Notes under the pieces: generated by a model | Seen by the model: the letters and a program-made list of their open reading frames with translations, nothing else | What the model was told of the DNA's origin: nothing | Databases searched by the model: none | Translations under genes and position numbers: made by a program | Assembly: GCA_046262635.1 (NCBI GenBank) | Contig: JBHEMK010000126.1 | Coordinates: forward strand, 1 to 6,353 | Length of the DNA stretch: 6,353 nt | DNA from: JBHEMK01 sp046262635 | Lineage (GTDB): Bacteria > Actinomycetota > Thermoleophilia > Gaiellales > Gaiellaceae | Direction: 5' to 3' | Part shown: piece by piece, positions 1 to 5,491 of the stretch | Layout: each line of letters starts with the position of its first letter | Position numbering within the stretch: position 1 is the first letter of the stretch

Positions 1-1342
1 CGCCGGTGTCGGCGATCACCTCGATCGACCTGCGCGCCGCGGCCGCCGCGTCGTCCCACCGGTCGAGCAGCCAGAACGTACGGCCGAGGTGCCGCAACGC
101 GCGGCCGAGCAACAGGGGGTCGGCGGTCCGCTCCGCCTTACCACGACCTCCTCGAGCACCTCGCGGGCGCGCTGCGGCTCCTCCGCGAGCCACGCGACCG
201 AGCCGACGGCGAGGAGCAGCTCAGTCCGACCCTCCGCGCCCCCGCAGGCGAGCGCACGCTCGCGCTGGGCGAGCGCCTCCCGGAACGATCCAACCCGCTC
301 CGCCTCGGCCGCGGCTTCTGAAGCATGCTCGGCGACGAGACCGTCGAGTCTCCCGGCTGCGGCGTGGTGTGCGATCCGTGCGTGATCCGATGGCTCCGTC
401 GTTGCGATCGCCTGCGCGACGGTCGCATGGAGCAGCGCGCGTCGTGGCGGCGAGATCGCCTCTTCGACGGCGGCACGGGTGAGCTCGTGCCGGAAGCCGA
501 GGCGCTCGCCGTCGGCGACGAGGATGCCGCAGGCGAGGCACTCCTCGAGCGCGGAGGCGCCTGCACCCGACACGCGGGTGAGCAGCGCCGGGTCGATCGT
601 GGCGCCGATCACGGCGGCGACGTCGAGTGCTCCTCGCGCCGCGGCCGTGAGCCGCGTCGCCCGCGCGAGCACGGCCTCACGGACGTTCGGCGGGAGCCGC
701 CCTGGTGCGGCCAACGACTCGGTGACGAGAAACGGGTTGCCGCCCGTCGCCTCGAGCAGCAGACGGCCCTCGAGACCGGCCCCCGGCGGCGAGCGACAAG
801 ACGGCAGCGGCCGAGAGCCGCCGCGGCGTGAGCCGCACCAGGCTCGCGGAGGAGGCCAGCTCACCGGCGAGGACCCGCACGGGCTCGCCGGGGGCCCCGT
901 CGTCCCGGTAGGTGAGGAGCAGCACGGCCGCGACCCGTTCCGCGCGCCGCGCGGCAACGCGCAGAACGTCGAGCGTGGCAGCATCGGCCCAGTGCACGTC
1001 CTCCAGGACGACGACGGCTGGGCCGCGAGCCGCAAGCGACTCGAGCAGCGTCCGCGCCACCGCCGGGGCGTCCGCTGCCCTCGCGAGCGCGTCGCAGAGC
1101 GGGGGGCCGAGCGTCGCCGCGATGTCGTGGAGCGGCGCGAGCGGTGCCGGCACGGCGAGCGGTTCGCAGCTCCCCACGTGGACGGGCGCGCCGGCCGTGC
1201 TCGCGAAGGCCCGGACGAGCGCCGTCTTTCCGATCCCCGCCTCGCCCGCCAGCAGGACGAGTGTTCCGTGCCCAGCGAGCGCGGCCACACATGCCGCGTC
1301 GAGCGCGGCCAGCTCGGCGTCGCGCTCGAGCAGCACCGTCAC
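1..1342 (-). CDS. MalT/LuxR-like AAA ATPase regulator, partial, two frameshifts
   Basis: This is the N-terminal part (about 447 codons after correction) of a large STAND-type ATPase transcriptional regulator; its C-terminus, where a LuxR-type helix-turn-helix would be expected, lies beyond the left edge. Visible motifs are Walker A GEAGIGKT (residues 33-40), Walker B VVVLEDVHWAD (about 110-120), a sensor-like LLLTYRD (141-147) and, after the first frameshift, the family signature TGGNPFLVTE. An Ala-rich helical region follows that could begin a TPR-like domain. The frame breaks twice: a run of five C on the plus strand at 780-784 fits as four, and CC at 141-142 fits as CCC. The indels have opposite sign, so the tail (1 to about 140, with GRALRHLGRTFWLLDRW) returns to the starting frame. 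The GTG start at 1342 (MTVLLERDAEL) is chosen because the usual short lead before Walker A begins there; its ribosome site is weak. It lies 20 nt after the E2 stop and is probably co-transcribed. It may be a decaying pseudogene or an intact gene with sequence errors. Confidence 0.8.
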
Positions 1343-1362
1343 CGCTCTATGGTAGAGCTGGT

Positions 1363-2793
1363 CTAGCCGTTCGAGTCGTCCCAGCCCTCGAGTGTCTCGC
1401 GCAGGTCGCGCAGGAAGCCCCCGGCGTACGCGCCGTCGACAAGCCGGTGGTCGTAGGTCAGCGTCAGGTTCATGATCGGTCGGATCGCGATCACGTCGTG
1501 CCCGAGCTCGTCCTCGATCACCCAGGGCCGCTTGACGACCGCATAGGTGCCGAGGATGCCAGCCTGTGGTTGGCTGATGATCGGCGTCCCGTGGAACGTG
1601 CCGAAGCCACCCGGGTTCGTGATCGTGAACGTACCGCCCTGGACGTCATCCGGCATCAGTTTCTTGTCGCGTGCCTTGACGGCGATCTCCTGGATCGCCC
1701 GCGCGAGGCCGAGCAGGTTCAGGTCCTGGGTGTTCTTGATCACAGGAACGATCAGACCCTTGCCCTCCTGCAGGGCGACGGCGATGCCGAGGTTGACGAA
1801 CTGGCGCGTGACGATCTTGTCGCCGCGGATCTCGCCGTTGACCAACGGCCACCGGCGCAGCGTCTCGACGGTGGCGCGTGCGATGAAGGCCAGGTAGGTC
1901 GGATTGACGCCGTCGGAGGCCTGATACTCCTGCTTGAGCTTGTCGCGGGCAGCGACGATCTTGGACATGTCGACCTCGATCGCGCTCGTCACGTGGGCGG
2001 AGGTGTCGAGCGACGTGCGCATGTGCTCGGCGATCCCGCGGCGCATGGCCGTGATTGGCTCGAAGCTCTCGCCCGGTTGCGGCTCTCCGGGGTCGGCGGC
2101 CGGCGCGGGTGCCGCCGGGCTCGGGGGCGCGGCGGGAGCCGTGGTCGGTGCTGCCGGAGCCGCAGCGGGAGCCTCGGTCGGCGTCGCCGGAGCGGCAGGA
2201 GCCTGAGGCGTCGCGGCGGCCCCCTCACCGGACTCGATGAAGTCGAGGATGTCCTTCTTCGTCACGCGCCCGCCGCGGCCGGTGCCCTCCACCTGGCCGG
2301 GATCGACGCCGTGCTCGGCTGCGATCTTCGCCACGACTGGGGAGACGAACGTCTTGCCGTTGGTCTCGGCCGCGGGATTCGGAGCCGCGGCAGTCGGTGA
2401 CTGGGCCGCCGCGGGCTCGGAGGGCCCCTGCGTGCCCGGCGCGACGTCGCCGACGCCTTCGCTCGCCGCCGCCATCGCCTCGTCGGCAGCCTGCTGGGTG
2501 GCGGGCTCGGCGGGAGCCTCCGCTGTCTGCGCGGCCTCGGCGGCCCCGCCGCCGATCATCGCCAGCTTCGTCCCGACCTCGACCGTCTCGCCTTCCTGGA
2601 CGAGGATCCGCGTCAGCGTGCCGGCTCCGGGACTCGGCACCTCGGTGTCGACCTTGTCCGTCGAGATCTCGAGCAGGGGTTCGTCGGCCTCGACCTGCTC
2701 GCCCTCCTGCTTGAGCCATTTCGTGACGGTGCCCTCCGAGACCGACACCCCCATCTGCGGCATGACGACGTCGACTGCGATTTCGGTGGCCAT
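1363..2793 (-). CDS. 2-oxo acid dehydrogenase E2, dihydrolipoamide acyltransferase
   Basis: This E2 core of a 2-oxo acid dehydrogenase complex (476 aa, cytoplasmic) carries the acyl group on a swinging lipoyl arm and transfers it to CoA. A single N-terminal lipoyl domain (residues 4-82) has its lipoylated Lys47 in STDKVDT. An Ala/Pro-rich linker (about 84-145) leads to a peripheral subunit-binding domain (about 148-186; FVSPVVAKIAAEHGVD, GTGRGGRVTKKDIL). A second Ala/Pro linker (about 190-240) precedes the catalytic domain (about 242-470), whose DHRLVDG motif supplies His449 and Asp453. The length is normal for a one-lipoyl E2. The ATG at 2793 has a strong AAGGAG site 4 nt upstream that overlaps the E1 beta stop codon. 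The domain order is certain; the acyl specificity (branched-chain, pyruvate or other) is not. The adjacent E1 genes favour a branched-chain-like complex. No symbol is assigned because the substrate is unknown. Confidence 0.96.
   Translation of the reverse strand: MATEIAVDVVMPQMGVSVSEGTVTKWLKQEGEQVEADEPLLEISTDKVDTEVPSPGAGTLTRILVQEGETVEVGTKLAMIGGGAAEAAQTAEAPAEPATQQAADEAMAAASEGVGDVAPGTQGPSEPAAAQSPTAAAPNPAAETNGKTFVSPVVAKIAAEHGVDPGQVEGTGRGGRVTKKDILDFIESGEGAAATPQAPAAPATPTEAPAAAPAAPTTAPAAPPSPAAPAPAADPGEPQPGESFEPITAMRRGIAEHMRTSLDTSAHVTSAIEVDMSKIVAARDKLKQEYQASDGVNPTYLAFIARATVETLRRWPLVNGEIRGDKIVTRQFVNLGIAVALQEGKGLIVPVIKNTQDLNLLGLARAIQEIAVKARDKKLMPDDVQGGTFTITNPGGFGTFHGTPIISQPQAGILGTYAVVKRPWVIEDELGHDVIAIRPIMNLTLTYDHRLVDGAYAGGFLRDLRETLEGWDDSNG
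2074..2226 (-). other. Ala/Pro-rich linker between E2 binding and catalytic domains
   Basis: Residues about 190-240 of E2 are almost wholly Ala, Pro, Thr and Gly, with repeats of the kind APAAP and PAAP. The DNA is correspondingly repetitive (GCC/GGAGCC runs). In E2 proteins such linkers are flexible and let the lipoyl and binding domains move between active sites. It is part of the gene, not an independent repeat element. Confidence 0.85.
2359..2544 (-). other. Ala-rich linker after the E2 lipoyl domain
   Basis: Residues about 84-145 of E2 form a low-complexity Ala/Glu/Pro/Gln/Gly stretch joining the lipoyl domain to the subunit-binding domain. It contains more acidic residues than the second linker. 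Its role as a flexible hinge is known for the family; here only the composition is seen. Confidence 0.8.
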
Positions 2794-2797
2794 GGTT

Positions 2798-2803
2798 CTC
2801 CTT
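2798..2803 (-). promoter_or_regulatory. Ribosome-binding site of E2
   Basis: AAGGAG lies 4 nt before the E2 ATG at 2793, and its first two bases are the last two bases of the E1 beta TAA stop. It is the strongest Shine-Dalgarno match in the cluster. It fixes the E2 start and allows E2 to be translated in its own right as well as by coupling. Confidence 0.85.
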
Positions 2804-3776
2804 AGTACTCGGCGAGCTCGCGGAGCCCTGCGACGACGTCCTCGACCTGCGGGATGAAGGCCTTCTCGAGCGGGGGCGAGAACGGCACGGGCGTGTCGGG
2901 CGCGGCGATCCGCCTGATCGGGGCATCGAGGTCCTCGAAGGCCTCCTCGGCGATCGTCGCCGCGATCTCAGCGCCGAAGCCCCCGGTGCGGGTGTCCTCG
3001 TGCAGGACGAGCACCTTCGAGGTCTTCCGTGCCGACTCGAGCACGGCCGGCTTGTCCCACGGCATCACGCTGCGCAGGTCGATGATCTCGACCGACACGC
3101 CGTCCCCGTCCAGCTGCTGCGCGGCCTCCTCCGCCGTGTAGACCATCGCGCCCCAGGTGACCAAGGTCAGATCGTCGCCCTCCCGGTGGGTTCGTGCCTT
3201 GCCGATCGGCACGGTGTAGCGCTCCTCGGGGACCTCGGCCTTGATCCGCCGGTACAGGTGCTTGTGCTCGAAGTAGAGAACCGGATTCGGATCCTCGATC
3301 GCGCTGATCAACAGGCCCTTTGCGTCCTCCGGTGTGGCCGGGCAGACGCACTTGAGGCCGGGAATGTGCGCGAACGATGACTCCGGGTTCTGGGAGTGAA
3401 AAGGGCCGCCGGAGAAGCCGCCGCCCGAGGGAAGCCGTAGGACGATCGGGACGGGTGTGCCTGCGCGCCAGCGCTGCTTCGCCGCCACCGTGACGAGGTG
3501 GTCCCAGGCGCAGGACACGAAGTCGGAGAACTGCATCTCGGCGACCGGCCGCAGACCCATCATCGCGGCGCCCGTCGCCCCGCCGACGATCGCCGTCTCG
3601 GCGAGCGGCGCATCGATCACGCGCCACGGCCCGAATTCCTCCTGGAAACCGAGCGTCACCTTGAAGGCGCCGCCGTAGACGCCGACATCCTCGCCGATCA
3701 CGAACACGCGCTTGTCACGGCGCATCTCCGAGCGGAGGCCGTCGGAGATCGCCTGGAGATAGGTCAGCTCGGCCAT
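2802..3776 (-). CDS. 2-oxo acid dehydrogenase E1 component, beta subunit
   Basis: This 324-aa beta subunit pairs with E1 alpha (next gene) in an alpha2beta2 thiamine-diphosphate decarboxylase. Visible signatures are VIGEDVGVYGG (26-36), APLAETAIVGGATGAA with Glu60 as the expected cofactor-activating glutamate, GLRPVAEMQFSDF (74-86), the LPSGGGFSGGPFHSQ loop with His127, and a C-terminal transketolase-type domain containing DLRSVMPWD and DTPVPFSPPLE. Length and several motifs (GLRPVAE, EVPEE-Y-PIGKA, MPWD) resemble branched-chain E1 beta of the Thermus type as I remember it. The ATG at 3776 (MAELTYLQAI) is chosen over an upstream in-frame extension to 3869, which is Arg-rich, lies inside E1 alpha and has no family counterpart. 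The start is one base after the E1 alpha stop (TAAAATG) and has no clear ribosome site of its own, so translational coupling is likely. The TAA stop overlaps the E2 ribosome-binding site. Confidence 0.96.
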   Translation of the reverse strand: MAELTYLQAISDGLRSEMRRDKRVFVIGEDVGVYGGAFKVTLGFQEEFGPWRVIDAPLAETAIVGGATGAAMMGLRPVAEMQFSDFVSCAWDHLVTVAAKQRWRAGTPVPIVLRLPSGGGFSGGPFHSQNPESSFAHIPGLKCVCPATPEDAKGLLISAIEDPNPVLYFEHKHLYRRIKAEVPEERYTVPIGKARTHREGDDLTLVTWGAMVYTAEEAAQQLDGDGVSVEIIDLRSVMPWDKPAVLESARKTSKVLVLHEDTRTGGFGAEIAATIAEEAFEDLDAPIRRIAAPDTPVPFSPPLEKAFIPQVEDVVAGLRELAEY

Positions 3777-3777
3777 T

Positions 3778-4824
3778 TTACTTGTGGTGAGGCGTCTCGA
3801 GATCCTCCGGCGTCGCGTAGACGCCCTCGAGCAGATCCGCCGTGTCAGGCAGCGGCGAGTCCTCCGCACGCTTGAGCGCGTCGTTGAGGAGCTTCTTGAC
3901 GCCGGTGGAGATCTCGTCCTCCTCCTCGTCGGACATGTCCGCGTTCTCGCGCAGCCAGCCGCGGAAGCGCTCGAGCGGGTCGCTCTCGGCCCAGCGCTCG
4001 AACATCACCTTCGGCACGTAGAAGGCGTCGTCATGGACGGCGTGACCCTCCATGCGAAGGGTCAGGCACTCGAGCAGCGTCGGGCCGCCTCCCTCGCGCG
4101 CCTTCTCGATCGCCCGTTTCGCCTCACGGTAGACGGCGAGGACGTCGGTGCCGTCGACCACGACGCCCTCGAAGCCGTACGCCTGGGCACGGTCGGCAAC
4201 GTGCTCGGTCGTGTATTCGAGATGGGTCGGGGTCGAGTAGGCCCACTGGTTGTTGTCGCAAACGAAGACGATCGGGAGCTTGCGCGTGCCGGCGAAGGTC
4301 ATCGACTCGTGCACGTCGCCGCGCGCCGAGGCACCCTCGCCGAACCACCCGACGGCCACCAGGCTCTCCTCCTTGATCCGGAAGGCGAGCGCGCAGCCGA
4401 CAGCGACCGGCAGCATCGCCGGCAGATGGCTGACCATCGCGATCAGCCCGAGCCGCGTGTCGGCCATGTGGACGTTGCCGTCCTTGCCCCTCGTGGGCCC
4501 GTCGCGGCGGCCCATGTAGTTCGAGAAGATCCGCCACGGATCGACGCCGCGCACGATGTGAACGCCCATGTCACGGTGGAGCGGCGTGCCGACGTCGTCG
4601 GGCCCCATTGCCGTCGCGACACCGACCGCGGCGGCCTCGTTGCCGCGCCCGGTGTAGAACGAGCCAGGGATCTTCCCCTGCCGGTAGAGGATGTGTCCGC
4701 GCTCTTCGACCCCGCGGCTGATCAGGAGGTTGCGGTAGATGCCGAGCAGGTCCTCCCGGTCGAGGCCCGCCTCCTTCACCTCTCTCAGCGAGCCGACCGG
4801 CTCGGCCTCGCGCGCAATCGCCAC
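3778..4824 (-). CDS. 2-oxo acid dehydrogenase E1 component, alpha subunit
   Basis: This 348-aa thiamine-diphosphate-binding alpha subunit of the E1 decarboxylase catalyses, with E1 beta, the first and committing step: decarboxylation of a 2-oxo acid and reductive acylation of the E2 lipoyl group. It shows GSFYTGRGNEAAAVG (54-68), the HRD segment (83-85), the cofactor motif GEG (162-164) to NN (191-192) with QWAYSTP after it, VVDGTDVLAVY (222-232), and the RMEGHAVHDDAFYVP loop (257-271) with His261. Two departures are visible: the motif reads GEG where GDG is usual, the Asp being a metal ligand, and the loop has HAV where branched-chain and pyruvate enzymes usually have HS. The GTG start at 4824 has GGGAGGT 8 nt upstream and gives a roughly 20-residue lead before the domain. 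It is the first gene of the operon and is transcribed away from the 4825-5104 spacer. The complete assignment is firm at family level; the substrate is inferred as branched-chain-like only. Confidence 0.95.
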   Translation of the reverse strand: MAIAREAEPVGSLREVKEAGLDREDLLGIYRNLLISRGVEERGHILYRQGKIPGSFYTGRGNEAAAVGVATAMGPDDVGTPLHRDMGVHIVRGVDPWRIFSNYMGRRDGPTRGKDGNVHMADTRLGLIAMVSHLPAMLPVAVGCALAFRIKEESLVAVGWFGEGASARGDVHESMTFAGTRKLPIVFVCDNNQWAYSTPTHLEYTTEHVADRAQAYGFEGVVVDGTDVLAVYREAKRAIEKAREGGGPTLLECLTLRMEGHAVHDDAFYVPKVMFERWAESDPLERFRGWLRENADMSDEEEDEISTGVKKLLNDALKRAEDSPLPDTADLLEGVYATPEDLETPHHK

Positions 4825-4832
4825 TGGTCGTG

Positions 4833-4839
4833 ACCTCCC
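4833..4839 (-). promoter_or_regulatory. Ribosome-binding site of E1 alpha
   Basis: GGGAGGT (minus strand) lies 8 nt before the GTG at 4824. No ATG with comparable support is present nearby, so this site decides the GTG start. Confidence 0.75.
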
Positions 4840-4863
4840 GGTCGTTCGGCCTGGGACGCTGCC

Positions 4864-4869
4864 ACTCTA
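4864..4869 (-). promoter_or_regulatory. Possible -10 element for the E1/E2 operon
   Basis: The minus strand reads TTAGAGT here, a fit to the TAnnnT core of actinobacterial -10 boxes. Transcription from about 7 nt downstream would give a leader of roughly 30 nt carrying the GGGAGGT site. No convincing -35 hexamer is seen 16-18 nt upstream, so this is tentative. Confidence 0.3.
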
Positions 4870-4953
4870 ACGGCTGCGGCCGCGGCCCCGGTTGGGTCGG
4901 CCCGACGGGGGCGACACCTGACGGCGCCCCGCGCCGCCGCCTGCTCCGGCCTC

Positions 4954-4974
4954 GGTCGCAATGATGATGCGACC
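4954..4974. promoter_or_regulatory. Perfect inverted repeat, candidate operator
   Basis: The arms GGTCGCA and TGCGACC are exact reverse complements separated by the 7-nt centre ATGATGA, giving a 21-bp dyad. The centre is markedly more AT-rich than its surroundings. Arms and spacing of this size are typical of sites bound by dimeric repressors (TetR- or GntR-like). The position between divergent genes fits, but no matching regulator is identified in the window. Confidence 0.45.
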
Positions 4975-4996
4975 CGCACGACGGCAACCTCCTGCC

Positions 4997-5021
4997 GGCC
5001 CGCCCTGAGCGGGCCCGCCCT
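4997..5021. repeat. GC hairpin overlapping a 10-bp direct repeat
   Basis: GGCCCGC (4997-5003) and GCGGGCC (5009-5015) form a perfect 7-bp stem around the 5-nt loop CCTGA. In addition GGCCCGCCCT occurs at 4997-5006 and again at 5012-5021, a period of 15 bp. No T-run follows on either strand, so a classical terminator is unlikely. It could be a regulatory site or simply GC-rich sequence. Confidence 0.5.
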
Positions 5022-5091
5022 CGCAGTCGCCGGCTGGTGTGATTCGTCCTGCTCCAGGCGGGCGCCACCTCGCGTCGAGCCCGGCCACATC

Positions 5092-5097
5092 TAGAGT
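5092..5097 (+). promoter_or_regulatory. Possible -10 element for the zinc-ribbon gene
   Basis: TAGAGT fits TAnnnT and ends 7 nt before the GTG at 5105. That is the spacing expected if transcription began on the start codon itself and the mRNA were leaderless, as is common in actinobacteria. No good Shine-Dalgarno or -35 box is visible. The same hexamer occurs on the other strand at 4864-4869. Confidence 0.3.
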
Positions 5098-5104
5098 GGG
5101 AAGC

Positions 5105-5377
5105 GTGGGCAAGGCGGCAGACTGGCTGCGCGAGGAACGGCGGAACGTGCTCGGCCACTGGGCGGCCGTCTGCTTGCGCTGCGGCGCCTCGAGGCGCTGG
5201 TTCGAGGAGTTCGAGTCCGCGGTTCCGAGGGAATGCCCGGAGTGCGGCGGCTCGATGCTGCGCCGTTGCCCCGGCTGCGAGGCGCCGTTCTCGTCCGTCT
5301 TCGCCGTCGACTGTGAGGCATGCGGCAGGCCGCTACGGCGGGCCGAGCTCTTCGGCACGTCGATCCGAAAGTCGTAG
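5105..5377 (+). CDS. Small zinc-ribbon protein with four CxxC motifs
   Basis: This 90-aa protein of unknown function has a basic N-terminal helix (ADWLREERRNVLGHW) and four CxxC knuckles: Cys23/26, Cys44/47, Cys55/58 and Cys70/73. Eight cysteines in this order suggest two zinc sites. The layout CxxCG, CPECG, CPGC, CxxCGRP resembles double zinc-ribbon proteins such as DUF2321 as I remember that family; this needs a profile search. There is no signal peptide or membrane segment, so it should be cytoplasmic. Possible roles are nucleic-acid or protein contact, but none is shown. The start is uncertain: GTG at 5105, GTG at 5096 and an ATG at 5039 are in frame. I prefer 5105 because residues before it are low-complexity and a -10-like TAGAGT sits just upstream. 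It is divergent from the E1/E2 operon and convergent with the ASCH gene. Confidence 0.75.
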   Translation: MGKAADWLREERRNVLGHWAAVCLRCGASRRWFEEFESAVPRECPECGGSMLRRCPGCEAPFSSVFAVDCEACGRPLRRAELFGTSIRKS

Positions 5378-5491
5378 TTCCTTCCGCGTTGTCCCTGTAG
5401 GCCCGAGGTCAGGCCGGGAGCAGAGTCGGCGGCGAAACAGCCTCGCGTCCGCGGCCCGGCGAGAGGTCGTCGGAGGAGCGGGGCCCGGGCG
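5378..5491. other. Convergent spacer without a clear terminator
   Basis: These 114 nt separate the stop codons of two convergent genes, so a bidirectional terminator would be expected. I find only short GC stems: CTCGC (5442-5446) with GCGAG (5459-5463), and the 8-bp palindrome GCCCGGGC (5483-5490). None has a T-run. Termination may be Rho-dependent or use a weak stem. No gene is supported here. Confidence 0.5.

Larger units (their letters stand above)
4825..5104. other. Divergent intergenic regulatory region
   Basis: This 280-nt spacer separates the minus-strand E1/E2 operon from the plus-strand zinc-ribbon gene, so it should hold both promoters. I see no credible protein: reading frames crossing it are Arg/Pro/Gly-rich by-products of the GC content. 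It contains a 7-7-7 inverted repeat at 4954-4974, a hairpin and direct repeat at 4997-5021, a short GTCG/CGAC dyad at 4896-4906, and -10-like hexamers near both ends. Confidence 0.7.

Noticed and set aside
2074..2226. Tandem GCC/GGAGCC repeats
   Set aside because: They encode the Ala/Pro linker of E2, so protein composition explains them; no satellite or mobile repeat is needed.
1..2400. Long plus-strand reading frames (about 6-482, 479-1366, 1144-2400)
   Set aside because: They lie antisense to the regulator and E2, are Arg/Pro/Ala-rich without family motifs, and arise because GC-rich DNA seldom has stop codons.
3777..3869. N-terminal extension of E1 beta by 31 residues
   Set aside because: The extension is almost all Arg/Thr/Ser, overlaps the end of E1 alpha and has no counterpart in the family; MAELTYLQ is the normal start.
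3784..4833. A 349-codon plus-strand frame covering all of E1 alpha
   Set aside because: E1 alpha on the other strand has clear catalytic motifs; this frame is an antisense shadow with no recognisable domain.
4867..5358. Minus-strand frame of 163 codons across the spacer and zinc-ribbon gene
   Set aside because: Composition is low-complexity and no motif appears, whereas the plus strand here encodes four regular CxxC motifs.
5442..5463. CTCGC/GCGAG stem as a bidirectional terminator
   Set aside because: Only 5 bp with a 12-nt loop and no T-run on either strand; too weak to call.
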